A stretch of DNA of 60,000 nucleotides from NCBI RefSeq assembly GCF_029227915.1, contig NC_079883.1, positions 23,376,001 to 23,436,000 on the forward strand, written 5' to 3'. The notes under the pieces were generated by a model. It saw only the letters and a list, made by a program, of their open reading frames with translations. It was not told the origin of the DNA and searched no databases. Positions 1 through 10,690 of this stretch are shown here, one piece after another (the first letter of the stretch is position 1; every line of letters starts with the position of its first letter). This DNA is from Hydractinia symbiolongicarpus (Eukaryota > Cnidaria > Hydrozoa > Anthoathecata > Hydractiniidae). The translations under genes and the position numbers were made by a program.

Positions 1-1167
1 TTTGGTCAATATCTCAAGATGACTTTATTTTGAGCACATGACTTAATGATGAAAAATGCTTAAAATTTTATTCTCTTTCGAATGAGATCAAAATTGACAT
101 GATTTGACAAAAAAAAATATGGGTTATTTTGGGACCAAATGACGTCACTATGACGTTATCATGGAGTCAGAATTTTGGGCACCACTTCTAAATTGATTCT
201 CTTCATACCAAAGAAGGTTCATGCAAAGTTTGACACTTTATTCACAAAATGAACAATTTGATACCTTAACTACTCTACTATTAAGGAGCGCCGATAATTT
301 AAAAAATATATATGATGTTATAAATTCGAACTATAATAAAAAAGCCCATAAAACTATAAGGTAATAAAAAGGTCATAAAACAATAAGGCTCATTAAATCT
401 GAACAAGAGAAATAAAAACATTCGATATAGAAAAAAATATATTTTCTAAAGCGTTTACTTGTCGTTTAATAAAATAATTACTGTTGCTTTTGGATTCATA
501 CCCATAAATATTTATTTTCTCGCGTTTTATGATAAGTCAAAAAAAGATATCTTTACAATGAATCGAACTAATTATAAATCGGGTAATAAAAAAATCAAAA
601 CATTGAAATTGACATCCTGTGCTACTCTTACAAAAACAGTTCATTGTGTGATTAGCTCGTAATCGAACGTTTACTCGTGCAATTGGAAATAATCAAACTC
701 GTAATTTTTTTGCTTTTTAAATTTATCCTCGTCCCAACGAACTCGGAAAATTAAAAGCAAAAAAAATACTCGTTGGATTATTTCCTAATTGCACTCGTAA
801 ACGTGCGATTACATATACTAGTACCCTATATCGTCGCATTAGGAGATCTCTTTTTCTTATGACTATGGTATAAGGGTATTATAATATAGATAATTTGTTC
901 AATACATTTTGTCCCTACCACATTGGCTAGAATAAAAATAATAAGCAGATCTGCATAATAGTTGTTGATGAACATCAAGATTTATCCACTCGAGGTTAGT
1001 ACTTACCTCGAGTGGTGTATTATGTAATATTTAACAAAACACAGCTGAGTAGAATGATGTCTTACTAAAAGTGGATAAATGTGATATTGAGCAAGAATGG
1101 TATGACATATCTGTTTTAGTATATTCCCTTGCTGATCTTAGTTTGTTGCTCTTTCGAATTTAATCTA
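1..1167. other. AT-rich non-coding stretch
   Basis: No gene is supported here. The open frame at 459-662 is short, AT-driven and without recognisable content. The only clear structure is a small palindromic element near 980-1081. It holds an 11-bp hairpin (CCACTCGAGGT at 986-996 against its complement at 1005-1015) and outer inverted copies of ATTTATCCACT at about 981-990 and 1070-1080. Confidence 0.6.
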
Positions 1168-1731
1168 CAGTTAGGTCGAACATCGAGTAACTCGAACACC
1201 AGGTTACTCGAACACCGGGTAACTTGAACATTGGGTAACTCGAACACCAGGAACTCGAATACACCAAGTAACTCGAACACGGGATAACTCAAACAACAGG
1301 TAACTCGAATACCGGGTAACTCAAACCATTTTCTTGGGTCCTTTGAACTTTCCCTAATACTTTCCTATAAAAAACGTAGGTTAATTGGACCCATTTTCTA
1401 GTCCCCCTGAGAATTTTTTTGGATAACTCGAACGTTTTACGCGAAAAAAACAGAAAAGAAATAAAACCTCTAGATAAATGTCAGGTTTTAAATTTTTGAC
1501 ATAGAAATACGAATATTGCATTTCTGGAAAAATTCAATTTACAAGGAACTTACATGCTTTCTGCATCGCCAAAATTGCACCTTTTTTCAGCTCTTGAAAA
1601 ATCGCTTTAACTCGAACTATTATCTCGTTTTTGAATAAATTCGAATTAACGGGGCTTCGTTTAACTCCAACATTCGTTAAGTTGGACTATATTTTTCTGT
1701 CCCAAGGGTTCGAGTTACCTGAAGTTAACTG
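1168..1731. mobile_element. MITE with TA target duplication (pogo/Tc1-mariner-like)
   Basis: The ends are inverted and imperfect: the left starts CAGTTAGGTCG and the right, read inward on the minus strand, starts CAGTTAACTTC. Both then run into GTAACTCGAAC. TA flanks the element on each side (1166-1167 and 1732-1733), as expected for the Tc1/mariner superfamily. Inside, about 1175-1325, the motif GTAACTCGAACACC recurs roughly every 16-17 bases. There is no transposase frame, so it is non-autonomous. Confidence 0.65.
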
Positions 1732-1733
1732 TA

Positions 1734-4115
1734 CACGATTTCAGAAATGAAAAATGCATAGATGTTCATAAAGTTTTCACCTCTAGTCATTCTTGAATGC
1801 TTTTCATCAATCAGGTATAATAATTCAAGTTCAAAACAAAAGAAATTAATGCTTTAACGATTTTAAATAATGACAACATTACGTTAATCAGCCAACCTCG
1901 TCCCCAGGCCTTGTCAGGCTTTTTATATTTTCGCAAGTAAAATAAAATCTTTAATGTCAATTTTCGCAAATCGACAAAATTTCCGACATAAAAGTAAATG
2001 GTCATGACAAGCTTGACCGTAGCTTGATATTCAAATTGTAGCAAAGGCGTTTTACGGCAGGAAAAACTTGTCAGGCAGCTAACGAATCTAGTTACTAGAA
2101 AGAAACTCGAATTCGTTTTCCAAGTTAGATTTTTTACAACAAAATAGAAGATTTTAGAAGTTCAAAGTAATGTTTCTAATTTTTAAAATTTAAACTATTA
2201 ATTACAAAATTGGCTGATTTCTTTACCACGATGTTTTTACCCAAATCCGTCCCGATCTCAGTGTGCGTAGTCTCCTTTATCGCGTTTCCTTTCCTCGAAG
2301 TTTATATGTTTCTAGCGCTAGTTTGATATAAACAAACTAAAAAATACTTTTTAAATCCATCTTGCAGAAGTTTGTGCCATAAGAGCGCGAATGAAACTCA
2401 TTCAGTATGCAGCGTTTTTTATTATTACTGCCAGTAACCTGTAAAATCAGGGCACATGTACGTGCATCTGCAAGTTTTAATGAAAGAAGGACGGATATTG
2501 TGAAAACAGACTAAGTTAACAGGATTTTTCACAGCCGCAAGAATTTACTCATTCTTTTTAAACTGTAAAAATTTCTCAGTTTGAGCAGCTGTATCTCGAG
2601 ACTTGATAGTACAAAATACTATAATATTCGGTTAAGCCACCTGGAGCTTATTTTTCAGAAATAATTTTGATAGTGCTAGCTGTTCGCATCTTTTAACCCC
2701 CCAGCCAGTTACCATAAAGTAATGAAATTACTTAGACGGGGCTACTACTGTGATTATAGGTGCAATTACAATAATGGCGTTTTTGATTACAAAACCAATT
2801 GTTTTTTAAATCGACTTACTCACAGACATCGGATATTAGCTATAATATAGATTTAAAAATCGAGGGATTTAACCCCCTCTCCCCTAACATCGGATTGGTG
2901 TCTAGCTTACACTTTTCAATTTGTGAGTCCGCCCTAGTAGACCATCGCAACATCATATCAGAATTTTTTTCTCTTTCTGAAAATCCCGCCTCCTAAGATT
3001 ACCAGAAAGAAAAAGAAGCCTGGGAGAAGAGGTTGAGACCACCGTGATTAAAAGATAGTGATTTCTAAGGTGGAGAGGTTTAAATCGAAAACTAAGTTGA
3101 CCCATGACCCTCAATGCTTGACCACTGTGGTTACTGGCGAAAAAGGCACCTGCCGAATGTATTGTTGAATCTCTGAACAACATATATAAGGTAAAGAACA
3201 GTGTAGGAGCTTCTTTAAATTTCAGCTGCTATTTTTTTGGAAATTTTATCCTATTGTGAACGAATATTTAGTTGTTCTGAGTGTTTTTTATTAGTAGAGG
3301 GGTTCCTAATTCAAACTTTTGCAAAGCCTTTCTTTATTTTTCTGTTTTTTTTATTTTACTTAAGGAATAAAAGTTCTGCGAGCGATTTTATGCTAAATCC
3401 AGAGCATATAATATTGCTTTTGTGTTAAATGGTGTCATAACTCAAGTTAGGTGCAATAAAAGCTGGTCTTGCGGTCAGTCAAGAACTGATATTTGACACG
3501 AGATCGTGTATTATCGGATGGTTCAAGACAGATATTCAGCAAAAAGAGCTCTTTTATAACAAATAAAGAACATAGAACATCATTATATCCTTTCTGTCAT
3601 GGCAAAGTGGTTCTTAAACTGATATCTGCGTACGCAGATAACAGATAAGGTGTTTTTGAAAGTTTAAAAATTTAACTGGGCGGCCTAAGACATACGTCTT
3701 TGACAAATTTTATATTACTAGACATACCAGCTCTCAAATTATTGCAGTCTGTGCATACGCTACTCTCATTGCTTGGGAAGAAAAATCATGGAATTTTTTT
3801 ACATGGTTTTGACGCATGCACAGTCTGAATGTCTGCTTTCGTAGTTGCATTGAATGACCGTGGCGTAGGAGGGTAAGAAAGTGCAGTGAAGTGTACTTGT
3901 TATAAACAGTTTTTTAAAAAGACAATGCAATAAGTCAAGCAATTTGTTTTCTTCTGGAACGTCAAGCGTTGATGTCAGATGTAAAATAATATATCGTATC
4001 AAACTGCAACAAACCTTTCTTCTAAAACCACAGCTGGTAGCCAGTCATCATTTTCCATGAAATTCCTTTTTGATATTTTAACTTTTTAGGTTTTGCCATG
4101 CCTATTTTACTATAG
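1734..4115. other. Non-coding stretch, no gene seen
   Basis: Short open frames here have no domain signature. A single copy of the CAACCTCGTCCCCAGG terminus word occurs at about 1895-1910 (see the MITE entries at 49929, 52448 and 55193), without a clear partner. A short hairpin lies near 2717-2733 (AAGTAATG/AATTACTT). Confidence 0.5.
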
Positions 4116-4796
4116 TTTGAAGCATCCGAAAGGACTGTTGGTTTTCGACTTTAGTGACTTACACAAAAGTCAAGCTAATAGCGGTGGAAAAGTTAATGAT
4201 CACTGAGGACAACAACAACTTAAATCATCTTAAATATCATGGGCATCCAAATATAACTTGAAATGACAGAAAAGTTTCTCTACATATATTGGATATCAAT
4301 GATTTATTCGATATAAGTTTCTAATTAAATAAACCTCAAACCTTTTGAATATCCTTCGAAATTTTGCATAGAAACATAAAACTTTATTGTACATAAAGCA
4401 GTCGAAGCACCAGCAATGACTTAAAAGTCTTTTAGAGGTATTAATTACCTTCTTAAAGCGAGTTACATAGCATTTTTTAACAAATACAGCTCCTCGTCTT
4501 ATCTCTGTTCCTCGTCAAAGTATTTTACTGTTATTAAATATATTTTAAAGACCGTAGCTTATTTTAACGCCAAAAAAAAAAAAAAAAAAATACTAGAGGA
4601 AAAGTTTTTTTTTAAAAAAAAAAAGTAGCAAATTCATCATTTCAAATTGGTTATTCATTGTCTGGACGTCTATGTGGTTCTCTAAAGTGTGATAATTTCT
4701 TGCACCTTGATTTTTTAAGTGGTCCGTTTAATACACACCATTCTTCAGAAATTGCGGGGATTAAGCTTATTGAATCGTTTCGTAGCCTCTTTAAAG
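4116..4796. mobile_element. MITE family copy A (GAGGCTACGAAAC ends)
   Basis: This region is a diverged copy of 12163-12731. Shared blocks include the stretch around GTTGGTTTTCGACTTTAGTG, the block around GATCACTGAGGACAA, and a final block with TTGCGGGGATTAAGCTTATT. The right end (about 4778-4796) reads, on the minus strand, CTTTAAAGAGGCTACGAAAC, which matches the left end of copy B. The left end has decayed. There are long A runs at about 4571-4625 and no coding capacity. Confidence 0.65.
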
Positions 4797-6504
4797 GGTT
4801 CATATGACAACAGCTCCGAGCTTTTGTATGTCGGCAGTCTATATATTCAATCTGTATTTATGCGGAAGATTTTCGAAAGTTTTGGGCTATTGAAAAAGAA
4901 GTCTCCACGACAAGCCCTTGGGCTGACGATCGCCTAAACCTTTAATACTGCCAAAATTGCGCATGCTCTGGGTAAAAGAAGGAAGCTGAGGGAAAAAAAT
5001 ACCATAATTCAAAGCAGTCTCGATGTTACGATGTAAAGTTTATAGTTTGTTAACCAGAAGAATATCAAACTTCTTACTGTGTAAGAAATACACAATGAAA
5101 AGCTAGTTACTTATAATAAAAAGACAGTTGCGATAACTTCCTATCAAGAGTACTGTAAAACTTAGGAGAAAACAAAAAGGTCGTTATGTAACCGAGACTT
5201 AAGCAGAGTTCTTGCTACCATCAAAACACAAAATTTATTTTTCTGATGTTTTTTTTAATTCAAACCAGTACCGAGGCTTATGGTGCATGCTTACTTGTCC
5301 AGAGTTACTTTGTCTACGTGGCTAAAAAATTAGCATAAATTAGAATAAATTACACGCAAAAAAGAAGAGGATAGAATCCCACGACTTGTCAAGAATTACT
5401 CTTTAAGGAAAAGTAAATATTGATTCATGTAATCACTGTATATGGTAGTTGTGTTATTACTTAGTCTACAAATTCTCGCAATTAGCTTTTTCTAATTAGC
5501 CTCTTTTTTAAAAAAAATTTAAATTTTTTCCTTTTTCTTTTGTAAAGTAGAAATGAAAAGAAGGAAGGCTTTAGGGGTTGTAAATTATGAATATCTTAAG
5601 AATAAGACTTAAACTTTCATTCTAGACATGTTTTGTTTTGCGTTCCATGTATTTGACTTTTCACTTTTATTGATGTTTTGAATAAGCAAAAGTTTACTAT
5701 AGTCTGAAGAATATCACCAATATCGAGTTTTTAAAGATTAAAACAGTGTTACAACGCTTTTAAGGTGATTTTCATAACTTGACAGTTTCCATTCGACTGC
5801 ATTTTTTATTTTTTCACAAAATTAGAAATTTTGTCTAAAGCACGCGCTAATAAAAACCTTTAAATTTTTTTAGTGCTTTAAGGTGGAAATGTAGAAAAGA
5901 ATGGTAATCGAGCCTTTACGATTTTAAAAATTTGTCAGCTAAAAAAGAACAATCTTCAACTTACTTTAGTTAAACTGGAATACGTTTTTAGTTTCGTATA
6001 AACGCGCTATTTTGTAATTAAGGTGCACAAGTTTAATGGGCAAAGGGTCGCCTAATCAAAGGTTTGATAAATCACGTGTTTAAAATTTCGGAGAAATAAT
6101 CTATTAATAGTTCTTTACAGATATAAAAAAGTTTGTCTCAATTAACCAAGATGTAAAAAGATTGCCAAAATAATCGAGGCAACATTCCAAATCATATGTG
6201 GTAATATCTCCCATAGTGATCTTTGTAAACATATTTTTTTATGAAATCTTATTCAATATTGACTCAGTTTGAAGTTTCGATAAGGAAGACCTTTCCACAC
6301 AAAAAATCAAGAAAGAAAACAGAGGAAAAAAATAAATAATTGAAAAATAAAATTCGTGATAAAACTATTTTACTCAATTTTTTTTTATATAGTCATTGTA
6401 ATCATAGCGCACATCAACTTGTAACCTTTGCTGTACTGGAATCATTACTCTTCCATTCACGCGATCTGATCACCAATTGTTTTGTTTTGATAAGATATCA
6501 CGCT
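4797..6504. other. Non-coding stretch, no gene seen
   Basis: This is AT-rich sequence with homopolymer runs. No open frame carries family features and no inverted repeat was recognised. Confidence 0.5.
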
Positions 6505-6813
6505 TTAAACATAAATAAGTTTCGTCAAGGCAACAAGTAAAACCGAAAAAAATAAAACACTTGAAATGAAGCTACTACGGCTACTACCATTGGAAGGAGT
6601 CGTTCTTGCGGTCGCTTGTGTTGTCGGGTATACCGACGATGATGCTGTAGTTGATGACGTCGACATTGACGGGGTCGGTTTCACTGATGTTGTCGATCTT
6701 GCAGTTGACAACAACGACGAAGTTCTTATACCGGTTGTAAGAGACGGCGTCGATGTAATATTTGTTGAAGATGCTATAGCAACGAAACACAGAATAAAAA
6801 TGATTGACTTCAT
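6505..6813 (-). CDS. Small secreted or GPI-anchored Ser/Thr-rich (mucin-like) protein
   Basis: A single-exon frame of 102 residues. The N-terminus MKSIIFILCFVAIASS is a good signal peptide. Residues about 17-78 are almost wholly Ser, Thr, Pro, Ala and Val, with scattered Arg, as in an O-glycosylated stalk. The NGSSRSS stretch is followed by a C-terminal hydrophobic run (SSVLFFSVLLVALTKLIYV), which fits either a GPI-attachment signal or a membrane anchor. The start is the first Met and gives the signal peptide directly. No family is recognised and low-complexity proteins of this type evolve fast. The opposite strand is also open (6566-6835), but its protein has no sensible features. Function is unknown; a cell-surface or cuticle role is inference only. 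Confidence 0.55.
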   Translation of the reverse strand: MKSIIFILCFVAIASSTNITSTPSLTTGIRTSSLLSTARSTTSVKPTPSMSTSSTTASSSVYPTTQATARTTPSNGSSRSSFISSVLFFSVLLVALTKLIYV

Positions 6814-8261
6814 CTTCTATCTTCTCTTTCTTTAGTTATTCCGACCAAAAAATAAAACTTGTATTTTGGAAACTACCCGAGATTAAAGTCGCAGCACAAA
6901 GAGAAAGTTGTACTAAGAAGTATATATTTTCTCAACTCTACTGATGTACTATTTGCTTATCATCTATAGGGTGGTTTATTATCTTTTCACCTACGCTTCT
7001 GATTCGTCGAAATAGACTTTAACAACATTTTGATTGGTTTAAGAAAACAAAAGCAAAAATTGTTTTCACAGCTGATTCTTTCAAACTTTGTTATTTTTTC
7101 ATCGACTTACTTTTGCATGTATACTGAGAAAATAAACAATTTAAGAAAAAGAAAATAAACCTTTTCAAGTAAATGAAGTGTTGTAATGATTTAAACATAG
7201 AATCTTTCACAATCTTTTCCAGTTGTTGAGACACGCGATAGTGTAAACACAAGACCGGGAAAGGATTCATACTCCTCACTGTACTCAAAACAAATATGTT
7301 TTTAATAAGTAACTTCATTTTGTATTTTAGACTGAGTTTCTAAGGGCAAATTTAGGTCAAAGTTGCCATAAAAGTTGCAAAATATATTCAAACTTTAAAG
7401 CAGGTTGCTTTTTTCGCGCTTTTATGCTGCTTATGAAACAAAGCAACAAAAACAAGAAATCAATCAGAAAGTCCCGAACGGTCCCAGTATCTGCTGAAAA
7501 CTCTTCTACAATGCCAGAAATTTAGTAAAGAGTTGACAAGATGAAGTATTGCTTTGACGTTGTCCTGGTGATTTTCCACACTGTTTTTACGCCTTATTGT
7601 GGGTGAGGCGTGCATGGGGCGTGTGTGAGGCGTAGTCAAACTGCTAGTATTGACGTCAGAAAACTTAACAATATTTTTTGAAAAGAATGAAAAAAAAGGT
7701 AAATTGACTTGGATAAAGTAGTATATGAATATTAAAAGTGATTCAATCACAGAAATGAGAATTAAGTAGAAAAAAAAATACCTGCAAAACAAGTCTTTTT
7801 AATCGGTTCCCCTAGAAAAAACTTCTAAATTTCAAGAATTGTCATTTAGCAAGTTCATCTTAGAATACCGTGGCAAGTAGTGCTTATGACAAATTTAGGT
7901 TTTTATTGCGCATTCTGCCACTTTTTCCAACCAACCGCAAATATAAGTGCATGGCAACGCCCATAGCAGCCATTTTTGCATTTTTAGTCAGTTTTCTTGT
8001 CCCTCCGTCAATGTTTAATTCCTTGCAATAGGTAGATGATACTTAAGGGCCTCCTAAGACAATATATGACAGTTCTGAATATTAAACGTGGTGTTCCACA
8101 AGCATTCAGAAAATTGTCTTAACGAAAAGACAATCCTCTGCGATATATTTTTTTCTAGGGGAACTACCTCAACTCTTTCAGGAGCACGTAAATGATTAGG
8201 TGCTTCCGAAGTGTGAAAATTTTGCACTAAAATAAATAGTGGCATTTGATAATATCTGGTG
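6814..8261. other. Non-coding stretch, no gene seen
   Basis: Several short open frames occur on the minus strand (for example 7460-7792 and 7091-7318). Their translations have no recognisable domains and look like AT-driven chance frames. Confidence 0.5.
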
Positions 8262-8540
8262 GCTGGTGGCCTTGTGGTAGAGCGGTCGCCTCCACGGTGG
8301 CGAGAGGACGTGGGTTTAATCGCCGGTCAAGTCATGCCAGAGACTATAAAAGTAATTCCATCTTTTCTGCTTATAACGATTTACATGAAAATAGGATTTA
8401 TATCTCAGGCGATTGTCTAGTTTAGCAGCTGGTGTGCTCGCACGCCTTTCGTAGCTCAAATGGGACTTTTAAATGCACTAGGACCCTTTTCGCAGGACCC
8501 TCATTGATAACAGTTCTATTAGGAACTGAAGAGGTTACCC

Positions 8541-8594
<54 letters not shown>

Positions 8595-8597
8595 GGG
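8262..8597 (+). mobile_element. tRNA-derived SINE, copy 1, with (AAT)n tail
   Basis: The head resembles a tRNA gene with polymerase III promoter boxes: an A-box-like stretch TGTGGTAGAGCGG at 8273-8285 and a B-box-like GGTTTAATCGC at 8313-8323. The head is followed by GGTCAAGTCATGCCAGAGAC and an unrelated body that ends in an AAT microsatellite (about 8540-8595). A second copy with the same head lies on the minus strand at 16663-16899. The head cannot fold into a full tRNA with a clear anticodon arm, so this is not a functional tRNA gene. Confidence 0.75.
8540..8597. repeat. (AAT)n microsatellite
   Basis: About 18 uninterrupted trinucleotide units form the 3' tail of the SINE at 8262-8597. 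Confidence 0.95.
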
Positions 8598-8599
8598 TT

Positions 8600-10592
8600 G
8601 CGGGCCATAGCTATTTGATTTTTGACTGACTAAGTGACTGATTATTTAAAACGAATCAGTCAAAATCTGTAAGCTATAATTTGCAACCCTCTCGATGTAT
8701 ATGGTAGCGACGTCACAACTTTGACGTCAACATCGCCATAGGCGAAATGGAGAGGGATGTGAACAGTGGCTTTTTGGCGCAAAAAAATTAGAATCTGAAC
8801 TGATTTTTTAACGCGCTCCGTTTGCAACACCCGTATCGTAATTCCCAGAACGTCAACATCATTCGCTTGCATTTTTCGTATAATTTACACTTAGTCACGC
8901 GACTTATCTGACTAACCCTGGATCCGTTAGAGTTTAGTTTCGTTTTACGTTTTTAGAAATTTTTTTTTTGCGTAAATGTTTTGTAAAACGATTTATTAAA
9001 TAACCGAATCTCCAAAAATGTAGCAATTCACAGAAAAATATTTAACTTTGTGTCCAAATTTCAGGATTTGCCAAGGAATTTCTATGATAAGAGTATTTTT
9101 ACAAGATTCCAGGTTTTCAGGAGGAAAGAACTTTTTCAAAATGAAACTGAAAACAAGTAAAATGTAAAAGATCTCAATAAATCTTTTAAAGCAAAATCTT
9201 CGAAATTGATGACATCATTTTTCAAGCAAGTAAATATTACCTCCTCCTTTGCAGGTCTTTAAGGCCATACATTTGCAAACAGGTGGAAATTTGTGCGAAA
9301 AGACCTTATATTTCTATTTGGTATTCGGGACCAATAAGAAAGTGCTATTTAGTTAAATGAATGTACAATATTTTTTTGCCCTGGAAGATGATCCTGTAAT
9401 ATTAAGTGTCATATATTATATTCGTGCATTCGGTTACGGAAAGTGACAAGTTGAAATTTGACCTGTTTCACAAAACAGGGTAGGAAGTGTTGTGACACAC
9501 CGTGGTGCATTTTACTACCAGAAAATACCAACATTTAATACAGTAGAACATGGAAAAAAAGAATTTTTAGGGATTACTTTTAAACTATCCATAACGATCA
9601 TGCCATCATCGAAATATCTAAGAGTTGATTAAGGGCTGGCTTTAACATAGTCAAACAAAACTATCTTGGCACGCCATTTTATTTCTGACGAAAAACTTTA
9701 CACTTCTTGCCAACACGTTTTCTTAGTAACCAATAAAAGTTCGGAAAAAACTACCACATTTCACGAAATTCTGACCTTAAAAAACTGCTGTTAAGAACAA
9801 GTTAATGAAAATACGTGGTTTTATAATTTACTTTCTTGTTTAAAATAATTTAATTTATATTCACTATTTCATCAATATTAAGATTTGGGGAGGTTTTTAC
9901 ATTTTCTCCATATAAATTGAGAATATTTGAGATTTTAAAATATTGAGTAGATTTAAGGAGATTCTCACATACCCATGTAGCATTTATGTATTTAGAAGAA
10001 AAAACATGCAACAGGTTGTAAAAAAAACAACGAGGAGATTTAATGAGAATGTTGTTAAAAAATCTACTTCCAGAGGAGAATTAAGAGAAGGCGCGACTAC
10101 CCTGTAATATTCCAATATATTTTTAGTTTATATTTTTAAGCTACAAATTCTTATTTTGTACAAATTATGCTGACAATACAGGATGGACTATCACTTATTC
10201 TAGCATTTCTCGATTGAGAGCAGAATAGCTTAGGAAATTAATTTTCGCGAAGTTTGAGAGTTTTTGTCAATATCGCGAAAATTAATTCCTGTGAAAATTA
10301 TTAAGATACTCAAAATCGCGAAATTGTAGTTTCATTTCTTTTACCATTTTAATTGACCAAAAACCTTAATGTTAATTTCATCAGTGTTTGTTTTTGTCCC
10401 CTAAAAAAAGCCCTTAAAAACGAACAATATAAATCGAAATAAAGATAGTCAAATTATTTTCGAAGTTGAACTTTTTTCCGATAAAATTTCTTGAAAATAT
10501 TAATTCCTGAAAAGTAAGTAGTCACACAGTCAATCACAATTTCAATTTCGACATTCTCTCCTTGTTTTTGTATTTGTATAACAGAGACCGAG
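8600..10592. other. Non-coding stretch, no gene seen
   Basis: This is intergenic sequence downstream of the thiolase gene. A patch at about 10230-10330 repeats AATTTTCGCGA-type words in both orientations and may be decayed MITE sequence. No coding frame is supported. Confidence 0.5.
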
Positions 10593-10598
10593 TTTATT
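10593..10598 (-). promoter_or_regulatory. Candidate polyadenylation signal AATAAA of the thiolase gene
   Basis: AATAAA lies on the minus strand about 67 bases after the thiolase stop codon, immediately after the 21-bp repeat array. It is the nearest canonical signal. Use of this site is inferred. Confidence 0.4.
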
Positions 10599-10603
10599 TA
10601 ATC

Positions 10604-10690
10604 ATAACCTAGATTACACCGGTTACAATCTAGATGACACCGGTCACAACCTAGATGACACCGGTCACAGCCTAGATGACACCGGTCTAT
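10604..10690 (-). repeat. 21-bp minisatellite containing the thiolase C-terminus and stop
   Basis: Three full 21-bp units (10616-10636, 10637-10657, 10658-10678) and partial units on each side. On the coding strand each full unit reads CCG GTG TCA TCT AGR YTG followed by a stop, i.e. Pro-Val-Ser-Ser-Arg-Leu-stop. Because 21 is a multiple of three the frame is kept. The gene ends at the first stop (10665-10667), and the next two units would give the same ending. Confidence 0.9.

Noticed and set aside
6566-6835. A plus-strand gene opposite the mucin-like protein
   Set aside because: Its Asp/Val-rich translation is the complement of the Ser/Thr-rich repeats and has no domain or signal.
8262-8340. 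A tRNA gene at the head of the SINE
   Set aside because: The polymerase III boxes are present, but the arms do not fold into a full cloverleaf. A second dispersed copy and an (AAT)n tail mark it as a SINE.
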